A DNA stretch of 64,000 nucleotides, taken from the NCBI RefSeq assembly GCF_022808645.1, contig NZ_JAKZKT010000002.1:1-64000 (forward strand), read 5' to 3'. The notes beneath the pieces were generated by a model. That model searched no databases, was not told the DNA's origin, and was given only the letters and a program-made list of their open reading frames with translations. Source of the DNA: Bacillus litorisediminis. GTDB taxonomy: Bacteria; Bacillota; Bacilli; Bacillales; JC228. The position numbers and the translations under genes were made by a program. Below, one piece after another: positions 17,387 through 26,282 of this stretch. Numbering within the stretch: the first letter of the stretch is position 1; the number at the start of each line of letters is the position of its first letter.

Positions 17387-18286
17387 ATGGATGCTGTTCA
17401 AGCTCTATCTGAATTTAAAGAGTATATGCAAATTGAAAAAAATTACTCATCCCTGACCATTCAGCATTATACAAAGGATATTGATACTTTTTTTCAATTC
17501 ATGAAACAACAGGGTATCACAAAACTCTCTGATGTTTCGTATTTTGATGCCCGGCTTTTTATTTCAAAGCTGTTTGATGAGGCTTACAAGAGATCGAGTA
17601 TTTCCAGAAAAATTTCTTCACTCAGAAGCTTTTATGCCTTCTTGATGAGGGAAGGAAAAATCGAACAAAATCCTTTCCAGATGCTATCTTTGCCAAAAAA
17701 GGAAAAGCGGCTGCCTTCCTTTTTTTATGAAGAGGAAATGGAAAAGCTGTTAAACAGTCCATTTGATAACGGTCCGATTGGGCAAAGGGATCAGCTCCTG
17801 CTGGAACTGCTATATTCGACGGGAATCCGGGTTAGTGAAGCAGAAGGCTTGAAGCTTGAAAATATCGATTTTTCCGTTGGCACTATACTTGTATATGGAA
17901 AAGGCAAAAAAGAGCGATATATCCCATTTGGCAGTTATGCAAGAGACCTGCTTCGTATATACATAAATGACGGGAGACAACAGCTTATTCAAAAAGGGAA
18001 GCAGAATCACTCCTTTTTGTTTGTGAATTTTCGGGGTGGTCCTCTAACTGCCCGCGGAATGCGTGACATCTTGAATAAAATTATGAATCAGGCTGCCATG
18101 CACGCAAATATTCATCCCCATATGCTGCGGCACACGTTTGCTACGCATTTGCTGAACAATGGGGCAGATTTACGCTCGGTCCAAGAGCTGCTGGGCCATA
18201 GTAACCTTTCTTCTACCCAAGTCTATACACATGTAACGAAAGAACATTTGCGTAAGACCTATCAGACATTTCATCCGCGTGCATAG
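17387..18286 (+). CDS. xerC: Tyrosine recombinase XerC (CodV)
   Basis: With XerD (RipX) it resolves chromosome dimers at dif. The 299-residue protein has an N-terminal SAM-like core-binding domain (about 1-95) and a C-terminal catalytic domain. Catalytic residues are visible: Arg in STGIRVSEAEGL, Lys in YGKGKKER, the HMLRHTFATHL box, HSNLSSTQVYTH, with the nucleophile Tyr near residue 280. The start follows TGAGGTGA. The order xerC-hslV-hslU-codY is that of the B. subtilis codV-clpQ-clpY-codY operon. Confidence 0.95.
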   Translation: MDAVQALSEFKEYMQIEKNYSSLTIQHYTKDIDTFFQFMKQQGITKLSDVSYFDARLFISKLFDEAYKRSSISRKISSLRSFYAFLMREGKIEQNPFQMLSLPKKEKRLPSFFYEEEMEKLLNSPFDNGPIGQRDQLLLELLYSTGIRVSEAEGLKLENIDFSVGTILVYGKGKKERYIPFGSYARDLLRIYINDGRQQLIQKGKQNHSFLFVNFRGGPLTARGMRDILNKIMNQAAMHANIHPHMLRHTFATHLLNNGADLRSVQELLGHSNLSSTQVYTHVTKEHLRKTYQTFHPRA

Positions 18287-18313
18287 TGTTCTCTCGAAGA
18301 AGGAGGAAATCAA

Positions 18314-18856
18314 ATGTCAAACTTTCATGCTACAACCATATTTGCCGTTCAGCACAATGGAAAATGTGCAATGGCAGGCGATGGACAGGTTACCTTCGGA
18401 AATGCAGTGGTGATGAAGCATACTGCCCGCAAGGTAAGAAGATTGTTTGGAGGAAAGGTATTGGCGGGTTTTGCCGGTTCTGTTGCAGATGCATTTACCC
18501 TCTTCGAGATGTTTGAAGGAAAGCTTGAAGAATTTAACGGAAACTTACCTAGAGCAGCAGTTGAACTAGCAAAACAATGGCGGAGTGACAAAGTCTTAAG
18601 AAGGCTTGAAGCCATGCTAATTGTTATGAATGAGACGCATATGCTATTAATTTCAGGTACAGGTGAAGTAATCGAGCCGGATGATGGAATTTTAGCAATT
18701 GGTTCAGGTGGAAATTATGCTCTTGCTGCCGGCAGAGCCTTAAAGCGAAATGCGGGTGAGTATTTAGATGCCCGCGCTATTGCCAAAGCGGCATTAGAAA
18801 CGGCAGCAGAAATTTGCGTTTATACGAATCATGAAATAATCATAGAGGAGCTGTAA
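18314..18856 (+). CDS. hslV: HslV/ClpQ peptidase subunit
   Basis: The proteasome-like peptidase of the HslUV complex, a double-hexamer chamber fed by HslU. The 180-residue protein reads [13 protein letters not shown] at its start. Most bacterial HslV expose the Thr of TTI as nucleophile. In B. subtilis ClpQ (CodW) the extra N-terminal residues remain and Ser after Met is reported to be the catalytic residue; the same arrangement is seen here. GDGQVTFG and the [14 protein letters not shown] segment are present. It is followed by hslU after 2 bp. Confidence 0.97.
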   Translation: MSNFHATTIFAVQHNGKCAMAGDGQVTFGNAVVMKHTARKVRRLFGGKVLAGFAGSVADAFTLFEMFEGKLEEFNGNLPRAAVELAKQWRSDKVLRRLEAMLIVMNETHMLLISGTGEVIEPDDGILAIGSGGNYALAAGRALKRNAGEYLDARAIAKAALETAAEICVYTNHEIIIEEL

Positions 18857-18858
18857 AT

Positions 18859-20277
18859 ATGGTGAATCTAGCAAAAGGAAACGCAACTTATTTAACACCT
18901 AGACAAATTGTAGAACGTTTAGACCAATATATTATTGGCCAAAAAGATGCCAAGAGGGCAGTAGCCGTTGCATTGAGGAATCGTTTTCGCCGAAGTCAGC
19001 TCCCGGAAAAGCTAAGGGATGAAATAAGTCCAAAAAATATTTTGATGATTGGACCAACTGGAGTCGGGAAAACAGAAATTGCACGGAGAATGGCGAAATT
19101 GGTAGGTGCTCCATTTGTCAAAGTGGAAGCAACGAAGTTCACAGAGGTAGGTTATGTGGGCCGGGATGTTGAATCAATGGTCCGTGATCTGGTCGAAACG
19201 TCTGTACGGCTTGTAAAAGAAGAGAAGCTGCTCAGTGTTCGAGAAAAAGCTGAAAAAAATGCCAATAATCGATTAGTTGAATTGCTCGTACCAAGCAAAA
19301 AGAAACAAAACACCATGAAAAACCCATTTGAAATGCTGTTCGGCGGGGGCGATCAAAATGATGATCAGCCATCGAACAATGAGGATTATAATCTGATTGA
19401 ACGGCGAAAGATTGTCAAAGAAAAGTTAGATTTAGGTGAGCTTGAGAACGAAATCGTAACGGTCGAAGTCGAAGAACAGCAGCCATCTATGTTTGACCTG
19501 CTTCAGGGTTCTGGAATGGAGCAAATGGGCATGAATATGCAGGATGCACTGAGCAGCCTGATGCCGAAAAAGAAAAAGCGCCGCAAGTTGACAGTGCGTG
19601 AAGCGAGAAAAGTTATTGCAAATGAAGAAGCCAATAAGCTGATTGATATGGATGAAGTGACATCCGAGGCAATCTTCAGGGCCGAACAAACGGGCATCAT
19701 TTTTATCGATGAAATTGATAAAATTGCGAGCCGGGGTAATCAGTCATCAAACGCAGACGTATCCAGAGAGGGTGTACAAAGAGATATCCTCCCGATTGTG
19801 GAAGGTTCAACAGTCGTAACAAAATATGGTTCTGTAAAAACTGATCACATTTTATTTATGGCTGCTGGTGCATTTCATATAGCAAAGCCGTCTGATCTGA
19901 TTCCGGAGCTGCAAGGAAGATTCCCGATCCGGGTAGAGCTTGGAAAGCTATCAGTTGAAGACTTTGTCAGAATACTGGTTGAACCGGATAATGCTTTAAT
20001 TAAACAATATAAAGCATTATTAGAAACAGAAGGTATACAAATTGAATTTTCTGACGATGCTATTCGTAGAATTGCCGAAATCGCTTTTGATGTAAATCAA
20101 AACACGGATAATATCGGGGCAAGAAGATTACATACGATTTTAGAGAAGCTTCTGGAGGATCTTTCTTTTGAGGCACCTGATATTAACTTAGAAACCGTTA
20201 AAATTACAAAAGAGTATGTAGACGATAAGCTAAGTGCAATATCAAAGGACAAAGATTTAAGTCAATTCATACTTTAA
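18859..20277 (+). CDS. hslU: HslU/ClpY ATPase subunit
   Basis: The AAA+ unfoldase that feeds substrates to HslV. The 472-residue protein has the N-domain start [17 protein letters not shown], Walker [14 protein letters not shown] near residue 60, the pore loop GYVGRDVE, an inserted I domain (about 110-245), Walker [12 protein letters not shown], and the C-terminal domain with the [12 protein letters not shown] sensor. It ends in a typical hydrophobic C-terminus (LSQFIL) that would dock into HslV. GAGGAG lies just upstream, in the end of hslV. Confidence 0.98.
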   Translation: MVNLAKGNATYLTPRQIVERLDQYIIGQKDAKRAVAVALRNRFRRSQLPEKLRDEISPKNILMIGPTGVGKTEIARRMAKLVGAPFVKVEATKFTEVGYVGRDVESMVRDLVETSVRLVKEEKLLSVREKAEKNANNRLVELLVPSKKKQNTMKNPFEMLFGGGDQNDDQPSNNEDYNLIERRKIVKEKLDLGELENEIVTVEVEEQQPSMFDLLQGSGMEQMGMNMQDALSSLMPKKKKRRKLTVREARKVIANEEANKLIDMDEVTSEAIFRAEQTGIIFIDEIDKIASRGNQSSNADVSREGVQRDILPIVEGSTVVTKYGSVKTDHILFMAAGAFHIAKPSDLIPELQGRFPIRVELGKLSVEDFVRILVEPDNALIKQYKALLETEGIQIEFSDDAIRRIAEIAFDVNQNTDNIGARRLHTILEKLLEDLSFEAPDINLETVKITKEYVDDKLSAISKDKDLSQFIL

Positions 20278-20386
20278 AAGGTGTGAATGATTCAAAATTA
20301 AAAAAAAGCAACACTTGCAGTAATAATCTAAGCAAAAAATAAAAAATAAATAGGATGCAGTAAGCAATGTAGTAGGAGGAAGAATA

Positions 20387-21166
20387 ATGGATTTATTATC
20401 AAAAACAAGAAAAATCAATGCCATGCTTCAAAAGGCGGCAGGAAAGCCTGTAAATTTCATGGATATGGCAAACACATTAAGTGAAGTCATTGAATCAAAT
20501 GTGTATGTGTTAAGCCGCAGAGGGAAATTATTAGGTTTTGCTATTAATCAGCAAATTGAAAATGAGAGAATGAAGCAAATGCTCGCAGAACGCCAGTTTC
20601 CTGAAGAGTATACGAAAAATTTATTCAGTATCCAGGAAACGTCTCCGAATCTGGACGTATATAGTGAGCATACCGCATTTCCGGTAGAAAATAGAGATCT
20701 ATTTAAAAATGGGTTAACCACAATTGTACCGATTAATGGCGGAGGAGAAAGATTAGGTACGCTGATCCTGGCTCGGGTTAACGCAGAATTCTCAGATGAT
20801 GATTTAATCTTAGCTGAGTATGGGGCTACAGTTGTCGGAATGGAAATTCTTCGTGAAAAATCTGAGGAAATTGAAGAAGAAGCCCGCAGCAAAGCCGTTG
20901 TTCAAATGGCAATCAGTTCTCTTTCTTATAGCGAATTAGAAGCCATTGAGCATATATTTGAAGAATTAAATGGAAAAGAGGGGCTTTTAGTTGCTTCTAA
21001 GATTGCAGACAGAGTTGGCATTACCCGTTCTGTAATCGTAAATGCCCTTAGAAAACTAGAGAGTGCTGGTGTCATTGAGTCACGTTCGCTAGGAATGAAA
21101 GGTACCTATATCAAAGTGTTAAATGATAAATTTTTAGATGAGCTTGAAAAACTGAAAACTTCTTGA
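20387..21166 (+). CDS. codY: Global transcriptional regulator CodY
   Basis: CodY senses GTP and branched-chain amino acids and represses stationary-phase, amino-acid and motility genes. The 259-residue protein has the N-terminal GAF-type ligand domain (about 1-155) and a C-terminal winged helix with [21 protein letters not shown] cut here to its key part [17 protein letters not shown] near residues 205-222. AGGAGG precedes the ATG. The 109-bp AT-rich gap after hslU could hold its own promoter, but none is clear. A terminator follows, then the fla/che operon. Confidence 0.98.
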   Translation: MDLLSKTRKINAMLQKAAGKPVNFMDMANTLSEVIESNVYVLSRRGKLLGFAINQQIENERMKQMLAERQFPEEYTKNLFSIQETSPNLDVYSEHTAFPVENRDLFKNGLTTIVPINGGGERLGTLILARVNAEFSDDDLILAEYGATVVGMEILREKSEEIEEEARSKAVVQMAISSLSYSELEAIEHIFEELNGKEGLLVASKIADRVGITRSVIVNALRKLESAGVIESRSLGMKGTYIKVLNDKFLDELEKLKTS

Positions 21167-21209
21167 TGGAATAGAACCACCAGTTCTATTTGGAATAAGG
21201 TAAATAATG

Positions 21210-21250
21210 AAAAGCACGTGCTAATTCCTTGAAATGGCACGTGCTTTTTC
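21210..21250 (+). terminator. Intrinsic terminator after codY
   Basis: A stem AAAGCACGTGC with GCACGTGCTTT (about 21211-21221 and 21235-21245) followed by a T run. Confidence 0.88.
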
Positions 21251-21691
21251 TGTGGAGATCCTGAATTTGTATAATTATTTTCTTCAAGAAATAATCACTA
21301 AAAATGTATATTTTATATTAAAAAAATGTTTTTTACGTAAAAAAGGAAGGATTATGTTACAGATGAAATATTACTGAAAATTCAAAAATAAAGGGGGATT
21401 ACTGGAAATAGTAAAATTTCCCTAATGCAGAAAAAGCCAATATTCATGGGGTTTCGACAAACTTTATTCGACAAACTTCTATTTTTGAAATTTCTTGATA
21501 CTGGTAAAATGCCAAAAATCGACTAAAGGATAATCCATTTTACCTCAAGTGAAAATAGGAAAATAGGCATAGTAAAATGTCGTTATACTTCATAGACATA
21601 TGGGGCGTTTATCATTAGAATAGTTATTATATTAGGTTTATCTTCCAGTATTTTTTCAACTGTTACATTTCAATTACGTGAGGTGATCTTT
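21251..21691. promoter_or_regulatory. Regulatory gap upstream of the fla/che operon
   Basis: About 440 bp without a gene, very AT-rich. It holds a CodY-box match at 21368-21382, a small hairpin GGAAAT/ATTTCC near 21402, and two TTCGACAAACTT-like copies near 21453-21480. In B. subtilis this region carries sigma-A and sigma-D promoters. Here I find no clean pair: TTGAAA at 21485 has only 14 bp to TAAAAT at 21505, and the best sigma-D-like site near 21573 matches poorly. Confidence 0.6.
21368..21382. promoter_or_regulatory. Candidate CodY box before flgB
   Basis: ATATTACTGAAAATT matches the CodY consensus AATTTTCWGAAAATT at 12 of 15 positions. CodY is known to bind the fla/che promoter region in B. 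subtilis. Confidence 0.6.
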
Positions 21692-22084
21692 GTGAAATTA
21701 TTTTCTGATATCTTTACTTCGCTAGAGCAAGGGCTACAATATTCGACAATGAAACAAAAAGCTATTTCAGACAATATTGCAAATGTCGACACTCCTAACT
21801 ATAAAGCGAAGACGGTAACCTTCCAAGATACACTTCAGAAAGCGACATTAGAGATTAATGCCTTTAGAACTGACGAAAGACATTATTCCTTCACAGCAAG
21901 TGCTACTAACCGCCCTATTATTGAAGCCAAATCCACTCTTGTTTATAACAACAATGGAAATAGTGTTGATATGGATAAGGAAATGGCTGATTTGGCAAAA
22001 AACCAAATCTATTACAATGCATTAATTGATCGGCTAAGCAGCAAGTTTTCATCTTTGCAAAATGTCTTAAAGGGAGGACAGTAG
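21692..22084 (+). CDS. flgB: Flagellar proximal rod protein FlgB
   Basis: A rod subunit of the basal body, and the first gene of the fla/che operon. The 130-residue protein has the rod/hook N-terminal motif (KQKAISDNIANVDTPNYKAK) and the C-terminal paired helix (KNQIYYNALIDRLSSKF). GTG 21692 is chosen because GAGGTGA at 21680-21686 is correctly spaced and the length equals that of B. subtilis FlgB; the in-frame GTG at 21683 lies inside that site. flgC begins one base after the stop. Confidence 0.96.
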   Translation: MKLFSDIFTSLEQGLQYSTMKQKAISDNIANVDTPNYKAKTVTFQDTLQKATLEINAFRTDERHYSFTASATNRPIIEAKSTLVYNNNGNSVDMDKEMADLAKNQIYYNALIDRLSSKFSSLQNVLKGGQ

Positions 22085-22085
22085 G

Positions 22086-22532
22086 ATGAATGCATTTCAC
22101 AGTTTTAATATCACCTCATCAGCACTGTCCGCACAAAGGCTGAGAATGGATGTTATTTCATCCAATATGGCAAACGCCGATACAACTCGCGCTCAGTTCG
22201 TTAATGGCGAATGGCAGCCATACCGGAGAAAAATGGTTGTGTTAGAATCTCAAGGCAGTTTCTCAAGTCTTTTAAATCGGGCAATGAATAATGAAAAGGC
22301 GAGCGGTGGAGTGGCTGCAACAAATGTAGTGGAAGATCAGACTCCTTTTAATCTGGTCTATGATCCAAGCCACCCTGATGCCAATGAACAGGGATATGTT
22401 GCAATGCCGAATGTCGACCCATTAAGGGAAATGGTAGATTTGATCAGTTCAACAAGATCATATGAAGCCAACGTAACGGTTTTAAATGCAACGAAAGCAA
22501 TGATGATGAAAGCATTAGAAATCGGGAAATAA
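22086..22532 (+). CDS. flgC: Flagellar proximal rod protein FlgC
   Basis: A rod protein partnering FlgB and FliE. The 148-residue protein has the N-terminal signature SALSAQRLRMDVISSNMANA and the C-terminal rod domain (NVDPLREMVDLISSTRSYEANV cut to VDPLREMVDLISSTRSYE). AAGGGAGG in the end of flgB serves as its ribosome site. Confidence 0.96.
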   Translation: MNAFHSFNITSSALSAQRLRMDVISSNMANADTTRAQFVNGEWQPYRRKMVVLESQGSFSSLLNRAMNNEKASGGVAATNVVEDQTPFNLVYDPSHPDANEQGYVAMPNVDPLREMVDLISSTRSYEANVTVLNATKAMMMKALEIGK

Positions 22533-22546
22533 AGGAGGGGGAATCA

Positions 22547-22849
22547 TTGATAAATCCAATATCCAACAGCCTTTCCTTACCAGTGTCAGCAGCTGGGAAT
22601 ACTGAGCGTACAAGTCCATTTGAAGCGCAAAAGTCATTTTCTTCTTGGTTGAAAGATTCAATTGAACAGGTTAATAAAACACAAATTGAATCTGATCAGA
22701 TGACCCAGAAATTAATAAAGGGAGAAGATGTGGAATTACATGAAGTAATGATTGCAGCTTCAAAAGCAAGTGTTACCTTACAGGCTACAATTGAAGTAAG
22801 AAATAAAGTAGTTGAAGCTTATAAAGAAGTTATGAGAATGCAACTATAA
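22547..22849 (+). CDS. fliE: Flagellar hook-basal body protein FliE
   Basis: FliE joins the MS ring to the rod and is needed for export of rod proteins. The 100-residue protein has the family's C-terminal block (GEDVELHEVMIAASKAS, then RNKVVEAYKEVMRMQL). The start is TTG 22547, fixed by a strong AAAGGAGGGGG site about 6 bp upstream. Confidence 0.94.
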   Translation: MINPISNSLSLPVSAAGNTERTSPFEAQKSFSSWLKDSIEQVNKTQIESDQMTQKLIKGEDVELHEVMIAASKASVTLQATIEVRNKVVEAYKEVMRMQL

Positions 22850-22911
22850 GTTTTTTTCATTTGTAGAGGATCTCCACGCACGAATGGCGTGAATGTACTC
22901 GGGGGATAAGA

Positions 22912-24507
22912 ATGAATGAATCGCTTCTAAGACAACTAAAGGGAATACAAACATTTTGGAAAGAACGGACCAGAAAGCAAAAACTAGCGTTCGTGTCAGC
23001 CGTATTAATCACCTTTGTAAGTCTGACTGTTATTATTTTACTAGCTTCAAAGAGTAATATGGTTCCTTTATACAGTAATTTATCGCCTTCCGAAACAGGT
23101 GTCATTAAGGAAACATTAGATGCCAGAGGAATTGATTCCGTCATTTCAGATGGAGGAACGACCATTTCGGTACCGGAACAATTTGTTGATACGCTTAAAG
23201 TCGAATTAGCTGCAGAGGGGATCCCTGATTCCGGTCAGATTGATTATTCCTTCTTTAGTGATAACGCTGGAATTGGAACAACTGAACAGGAATTTAATGT
23301 TATGAAACTTGATGCGATGCAGACAGAGCTCGCGAACCTCATTAAAGGAATTGATGGTGTTCAGGATGCTCAAGTGATGCTCAGTTTGCCTGAGGAAGGA
23401 ATCTTTGTCAGTGATGCAACTGGTGAGGCATCCGCATCCATTGTTTTACATACTAAACCGGGTTATTCATTTACCCAGGAACAGATTTTTTCCTTATACC
23501 ATTTAGTATCTAAAAGTGTCCCGAATCTTCCTACTGATAATATCGTCATTATGAATCAAAATTTTGAGTATTACGACTTAAATAATAATGGCAATATACA
23601 AGGAAGTTCGATCTTCCAGGCTCAGTATGAAATGCAAAAGCAAATCGAGCGAGATATTCAACGCGAAGTTCAGCGAATGTTAGGCACGATTATGGGGCAG
23701 GACAAAGTGGTTGTTTCAGTTACTACAGACATTGATTTTACGCAAGAAAACAGAGAAGAGACCCTTGTTGAGCCAGTCGATGAAGAAAACATGGAAGGCA
23801 TCACAATTAGTGCACAACGCCTGACAGAAACCTTTACAGGCAATGCCGATCAGGCAGCAGGTGTCCCTCAAGGAGAGGATCCTACTGATCCGCTCAATCA
23901 ATATATGGGTGCTGGCGGAGCAAATGGGGATTACGAAAGAATCGAAGAAACGATCAACAATGAAGTCAATCGGATTCGAAAGGAAATTGTAGAAAGTCCT
24001 TATAAAATCAATGATGTCGGCATACAAGTCATGGTTGAGCCGCCAGACCCTGATGATCCAAACTCACTTCCAGAAGGAACAGTCGAAGATATTACTCAGA
24101 TGCTAAGCACGATTATAAGAACTTCTATCCATAAAGATGTAGAATCTGAAGAAATCTCAGATCAAGTGCTTGAAGATAAAATAGTTGTTTCTGTCCAGCG
24201 CTTTAATGGAAAGACAGAAATGCCGTCTAGTTCTGATGGTCCTTTGCCATGGTGGATTTATGCGGTGGGCGGTGTACTCGTTCTATTAATCATTATTTTG
24301 CTCATCCTATTTATCAGATCGAGATCAAGCCAAGCTCAGCAAGATTATGGATTCGATGAGGAAGAAGCAGCACCGATTCAAGTCCCTGACTTAAATGAAG
24401 AGAAAGAAACGGAAGGAACGGTGAAGAGGAAACAATTAGAACAACTGGCTAAAAATCATCCAGAAGAATTTGTAAAACTTCTTCGTTCTTGGTTAACACA
24501 AGATTAG
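22912..24507 (+). CDS. fliF: Flagellar MS-ring protein FliF
   Basis: FliF polymerises into the membrane MS ring. The 531-residue protein has an N-terminal membrane segment (about 24-43), two ring-building motifs (YscJ/FliF domain with VPLYSNLSPSETG and the ISLP-like MLSLPEEGIF), a long variable periplasmic-side region and a second membrane segment (about 446-468). The acidic C-terminal tail, ending in LLRSWLTQD, is the FliG-binding site. A weak CACGC/GCGTG hairpin precedes the gene. Confidence 0.97.
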   Translation: MNESLLRQLKGIQTFWKERTRKQKLAFVSAVLITFVSLTVIILLASKSNMVPLYSNLSPSETGVIKETLDARGIDSVISDGGTTISVPEQFVDTLKVELAAEGIPDSGQIDYSFFSDNAGIGTTEQEFNVMKLDAMQTELANLIKGIDGVQDAQVMLSLPEEGIFVSDATGEASASIVLHTKPGYSFTQEQIFSLYHLVSKSVPNLPTDNIVIMNQNFEYYDLNNNGNIQGSSIFQAQYEMQKQIERDIQREVQRMLGTIMGQDKVVVSVTTDIDFTQENREETLVEPVDEENMEGITISAQRLTETFTGNADQAAGVPQGEDPTDPLNQYMGAGGANGDYERIEETINNEVNRIRKEIVESPYKINDVGIQVMVEPPDPDDPNSLPEGTVEDITQMLSTIIRTSIHKDVESEEISDQVLEDKIVVSVQRFNGKTEMPSSSDGPLPWWIYAVGGVLVLLIIILLILFIRSRSSQAQQDYGFDEEEAAPIQVPDLNEEKETEGTVKRKQLEQLAKNHPEEFVKLLRSWLTQD

Positions 24508-24517
24508 GGGGGATACG

Positions 24518-25531
24518 ATGAAAAAAGATACGAAAGAATTAAGTGGCAGACAAAAAGCAGCCATATTGCTGATCTCCCTTGGCCCTGAAGTTTCAGCGTC
24601 CGTTTACAAGCATTTATCAGAAGAAGAAATCGAACAGCTTACTCTAGAAATCTCTGGGGTCAGAAAAGTTGATGCGATTGCAAAAGAAGAAGTACTAGAT
24701 GAATTTCATAGCCTTGCCCTTGCGCAAGACTATATTTCTCAAGGCGGAATCGGGTATGCCAAAATGGTTCTGGAAAAAGCACTGGGACAAGAACAGGCTA
24801 ATTTAATCATTAATCGTTTAACATCTTCCTTACAGGTAAAACCGTTTGATTTTGCGAGGAAAGCCGATCCAAGTCAAATTTTAAATTTTATTCAAAATGA
24901 ACATCCGCAAACCATTGCACTTATTTTATCTTATTTAGATCCGGCCCAGGCTGGACAAATTTTGTCGGAACTGCCGCAGGAAATGCAGGCAGATATAGCC
25001 AAGCGGATTGCATTAATGGATCGGACATCCCCTGAAGTAATAAATGAAGTGGAGGAAATTTTAGAGAGGAAGCTTTCCGCGACTGTGACCCAGGATTATA
25101 CGCAGACGGGCGGAATTGAAGCCGTAGTGGAAGTGTTAAACGGGGTTGATCGTGCAACTGAAAAAACTATTTTAGATGCGTTAGAAATCCAGGACCCTGA
25201 GCTTGCTGAAGAAATCAAGAAACGGATGTTTGTCTTTGAGGATATCGTTACTCTAGACAACCGTTCGATTCAACGGGTTATTCGTGATTGTGAAAATGAT
25301 GACCTTCTATTTGCTCTTAAAGTCGCAAGTGAGGAAGTAAAAGAAATTCTCTTTAAAAATATGTCTCAGCGTATGGCAGACACCTTTAGGGAGGAAATGG
25401 AGCTGATGGGACCAGTCCGCTTAAGGGATGTTGAGGAGGCTCAATCGAGAATTGTTGCCATCATCAGAAGACTTGAAGATGCAGGAGAGATTATTATAGC
25501 CAGAGGCGGAGGAGATGATATCATTGTCTAA
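24518..25531 (+). CDS. fliG: Flagellar motor switch protein FliG
   Basis: FliG is the C-ring rotor protein that touches the stator. The 337-residue protein has the N-terminal FliF-binding domain (LSGRQKAAILLISLGPE), a middle domain with the EHPQTIALILSYL motif, and a C-terminal torque helix region with charged residues (RSIQRVIRDCENDDL). It overlaps fliH by 8 bp with the start chosen here, indicating coupling. Confidence 0.98.
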   Translation: MKKDTKELSGRQKAAILLISLGPEVSASVYKHLSEEEIEQLTLEISGVRKVDAIAKEEVLDEFHSLALAQDYISQGGIGYAKMVLEKALGQEQANLIINRLTSSLQVKPFDFARKADPSQILNFIQNEHPQTIALILSYLDPAQAGQILSELPQEMQADIAKRIALMDRTSPEVINEVEEILERKLSATVTQDYTQTGGIEAVVEVLNGVDRATEKTILDALEIQDPELAEEIKKRMFVFEDIVTLDNRSIQRVIRDCENDDLLFALKVASEEVKEILFKNMSQRMADTFREEMELMGPVRLRDVEEAQSRIVAIIRRLEDAGEIIIARGGGDDIIV

Positions 25532-26282
25532 AATTTTAAAAAGGGCAACTCCGCTGTCCAATCTGCAGCAGCAAAAAATCATTGGAGTCCAATCCTTCTA
25601 TACCCAGCAAATTGAACAGAAAATCGAAGAAGATCCAAGAAAAATCGCACAGAAAATGATAGCCGATGCAAAATTAGAGGCTGACCAAATCATCCAAAAT
25701 GCTATTCTACAGCGAGAAACAGCTCAAAAAGAACTGGAGCAGGCTAAAGCTGATTGGGCCGTTGAAAGAGAACAGCTTAAATCCCTGGCGAAAACCGCAG
25801 GCTATGAAGCCGGATATCAGGAAGGGTTAAATAAGGGATATGAGCAAGTTCAAACTCTTATTCAACAGGCTAATTCGATTGTAAATCAAGCAAAGCAAGA
25901 CTATCACACACATTTGGTCGCTTCAGAAAGAACGATTGTAGAGCTGGCGGTGCAAATTGCTGAAAAAATAATCGGTGAACAACTAAATGACGATGAAGCC
26001 TATATTAGCTATATAAAACAGGCGATTGAGCAAGTGAAAAACCAAAAAACAGTGTATGTATATGTTCATCCGGATCATTATGAAACTCTCATGCAAATCA
26101 AACAAGAATTAAAGCTGATTCTTCCCGCCGAAGCCGATATTTACATATATGCAAATCCAGAACTGACAAGTTCAGGCTGCTACATTGAAACAGAGGGCGG
26201 CAAGCTTGATGCCAGTGTTGAAGTACAGCTGACACAAATCAAGTCTCATTTGCTTGAGTGGCTCGAGGGGGATGAGCATTGA
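25524..26282 (+). CDS. fliH: Flagellar export regulator FliH
   Basis: FliH binds and restrains the FliI ATPase and links it to the C ring. The 252-residue protein has a long Gln/Glu/Lys-rich coiled coil (about 40-120) with an EAGYQEGLNKGYEQ segment of the GxxxG type seen in FliH, and a C-terminal V-ATPase-E-like domain. The TTG at 25524 is preferred, since GGAGGAG at 25508-25514 abuts the in-frame ATG at 25515; that ATG cannot be excluded. Its stop overlaps the fliI start. Confidence 0.93.
   Translation: MSKILKRATPLSNLQQQKIIGVQSFYTQQIEQKIEEDPRKIAQKMIADAKLEADQIIQNAILQRETAQKELEQAKADWAVEREQLKSLAKTAGYEAGYQEGLNKGYEQVQTLIQQANSIVNQAKQDYHTHLVASERTIVELAVQIAEKIIGEQLNDDEAYISYIKQAIEQVKNQKTVYVYVHPDHYETLMQIKQELKLILPAEADIYIYANPELTSSGCYIETEGGKLDASVEVQLTQIKSHLLEWLEGDEH

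Noticed and set aside
18286-18516. Small + strand frame overlapping the start of hslV
   Set aside because: It overlaps hslV in another phase, and hslV is unmistakable and well initiated.
21485-21510. Sigma-A promoter for flgB
   Set aside because: TTGAAA and TAAAAT are only 14 bp apart, too short for a usual sigma-A promoter.
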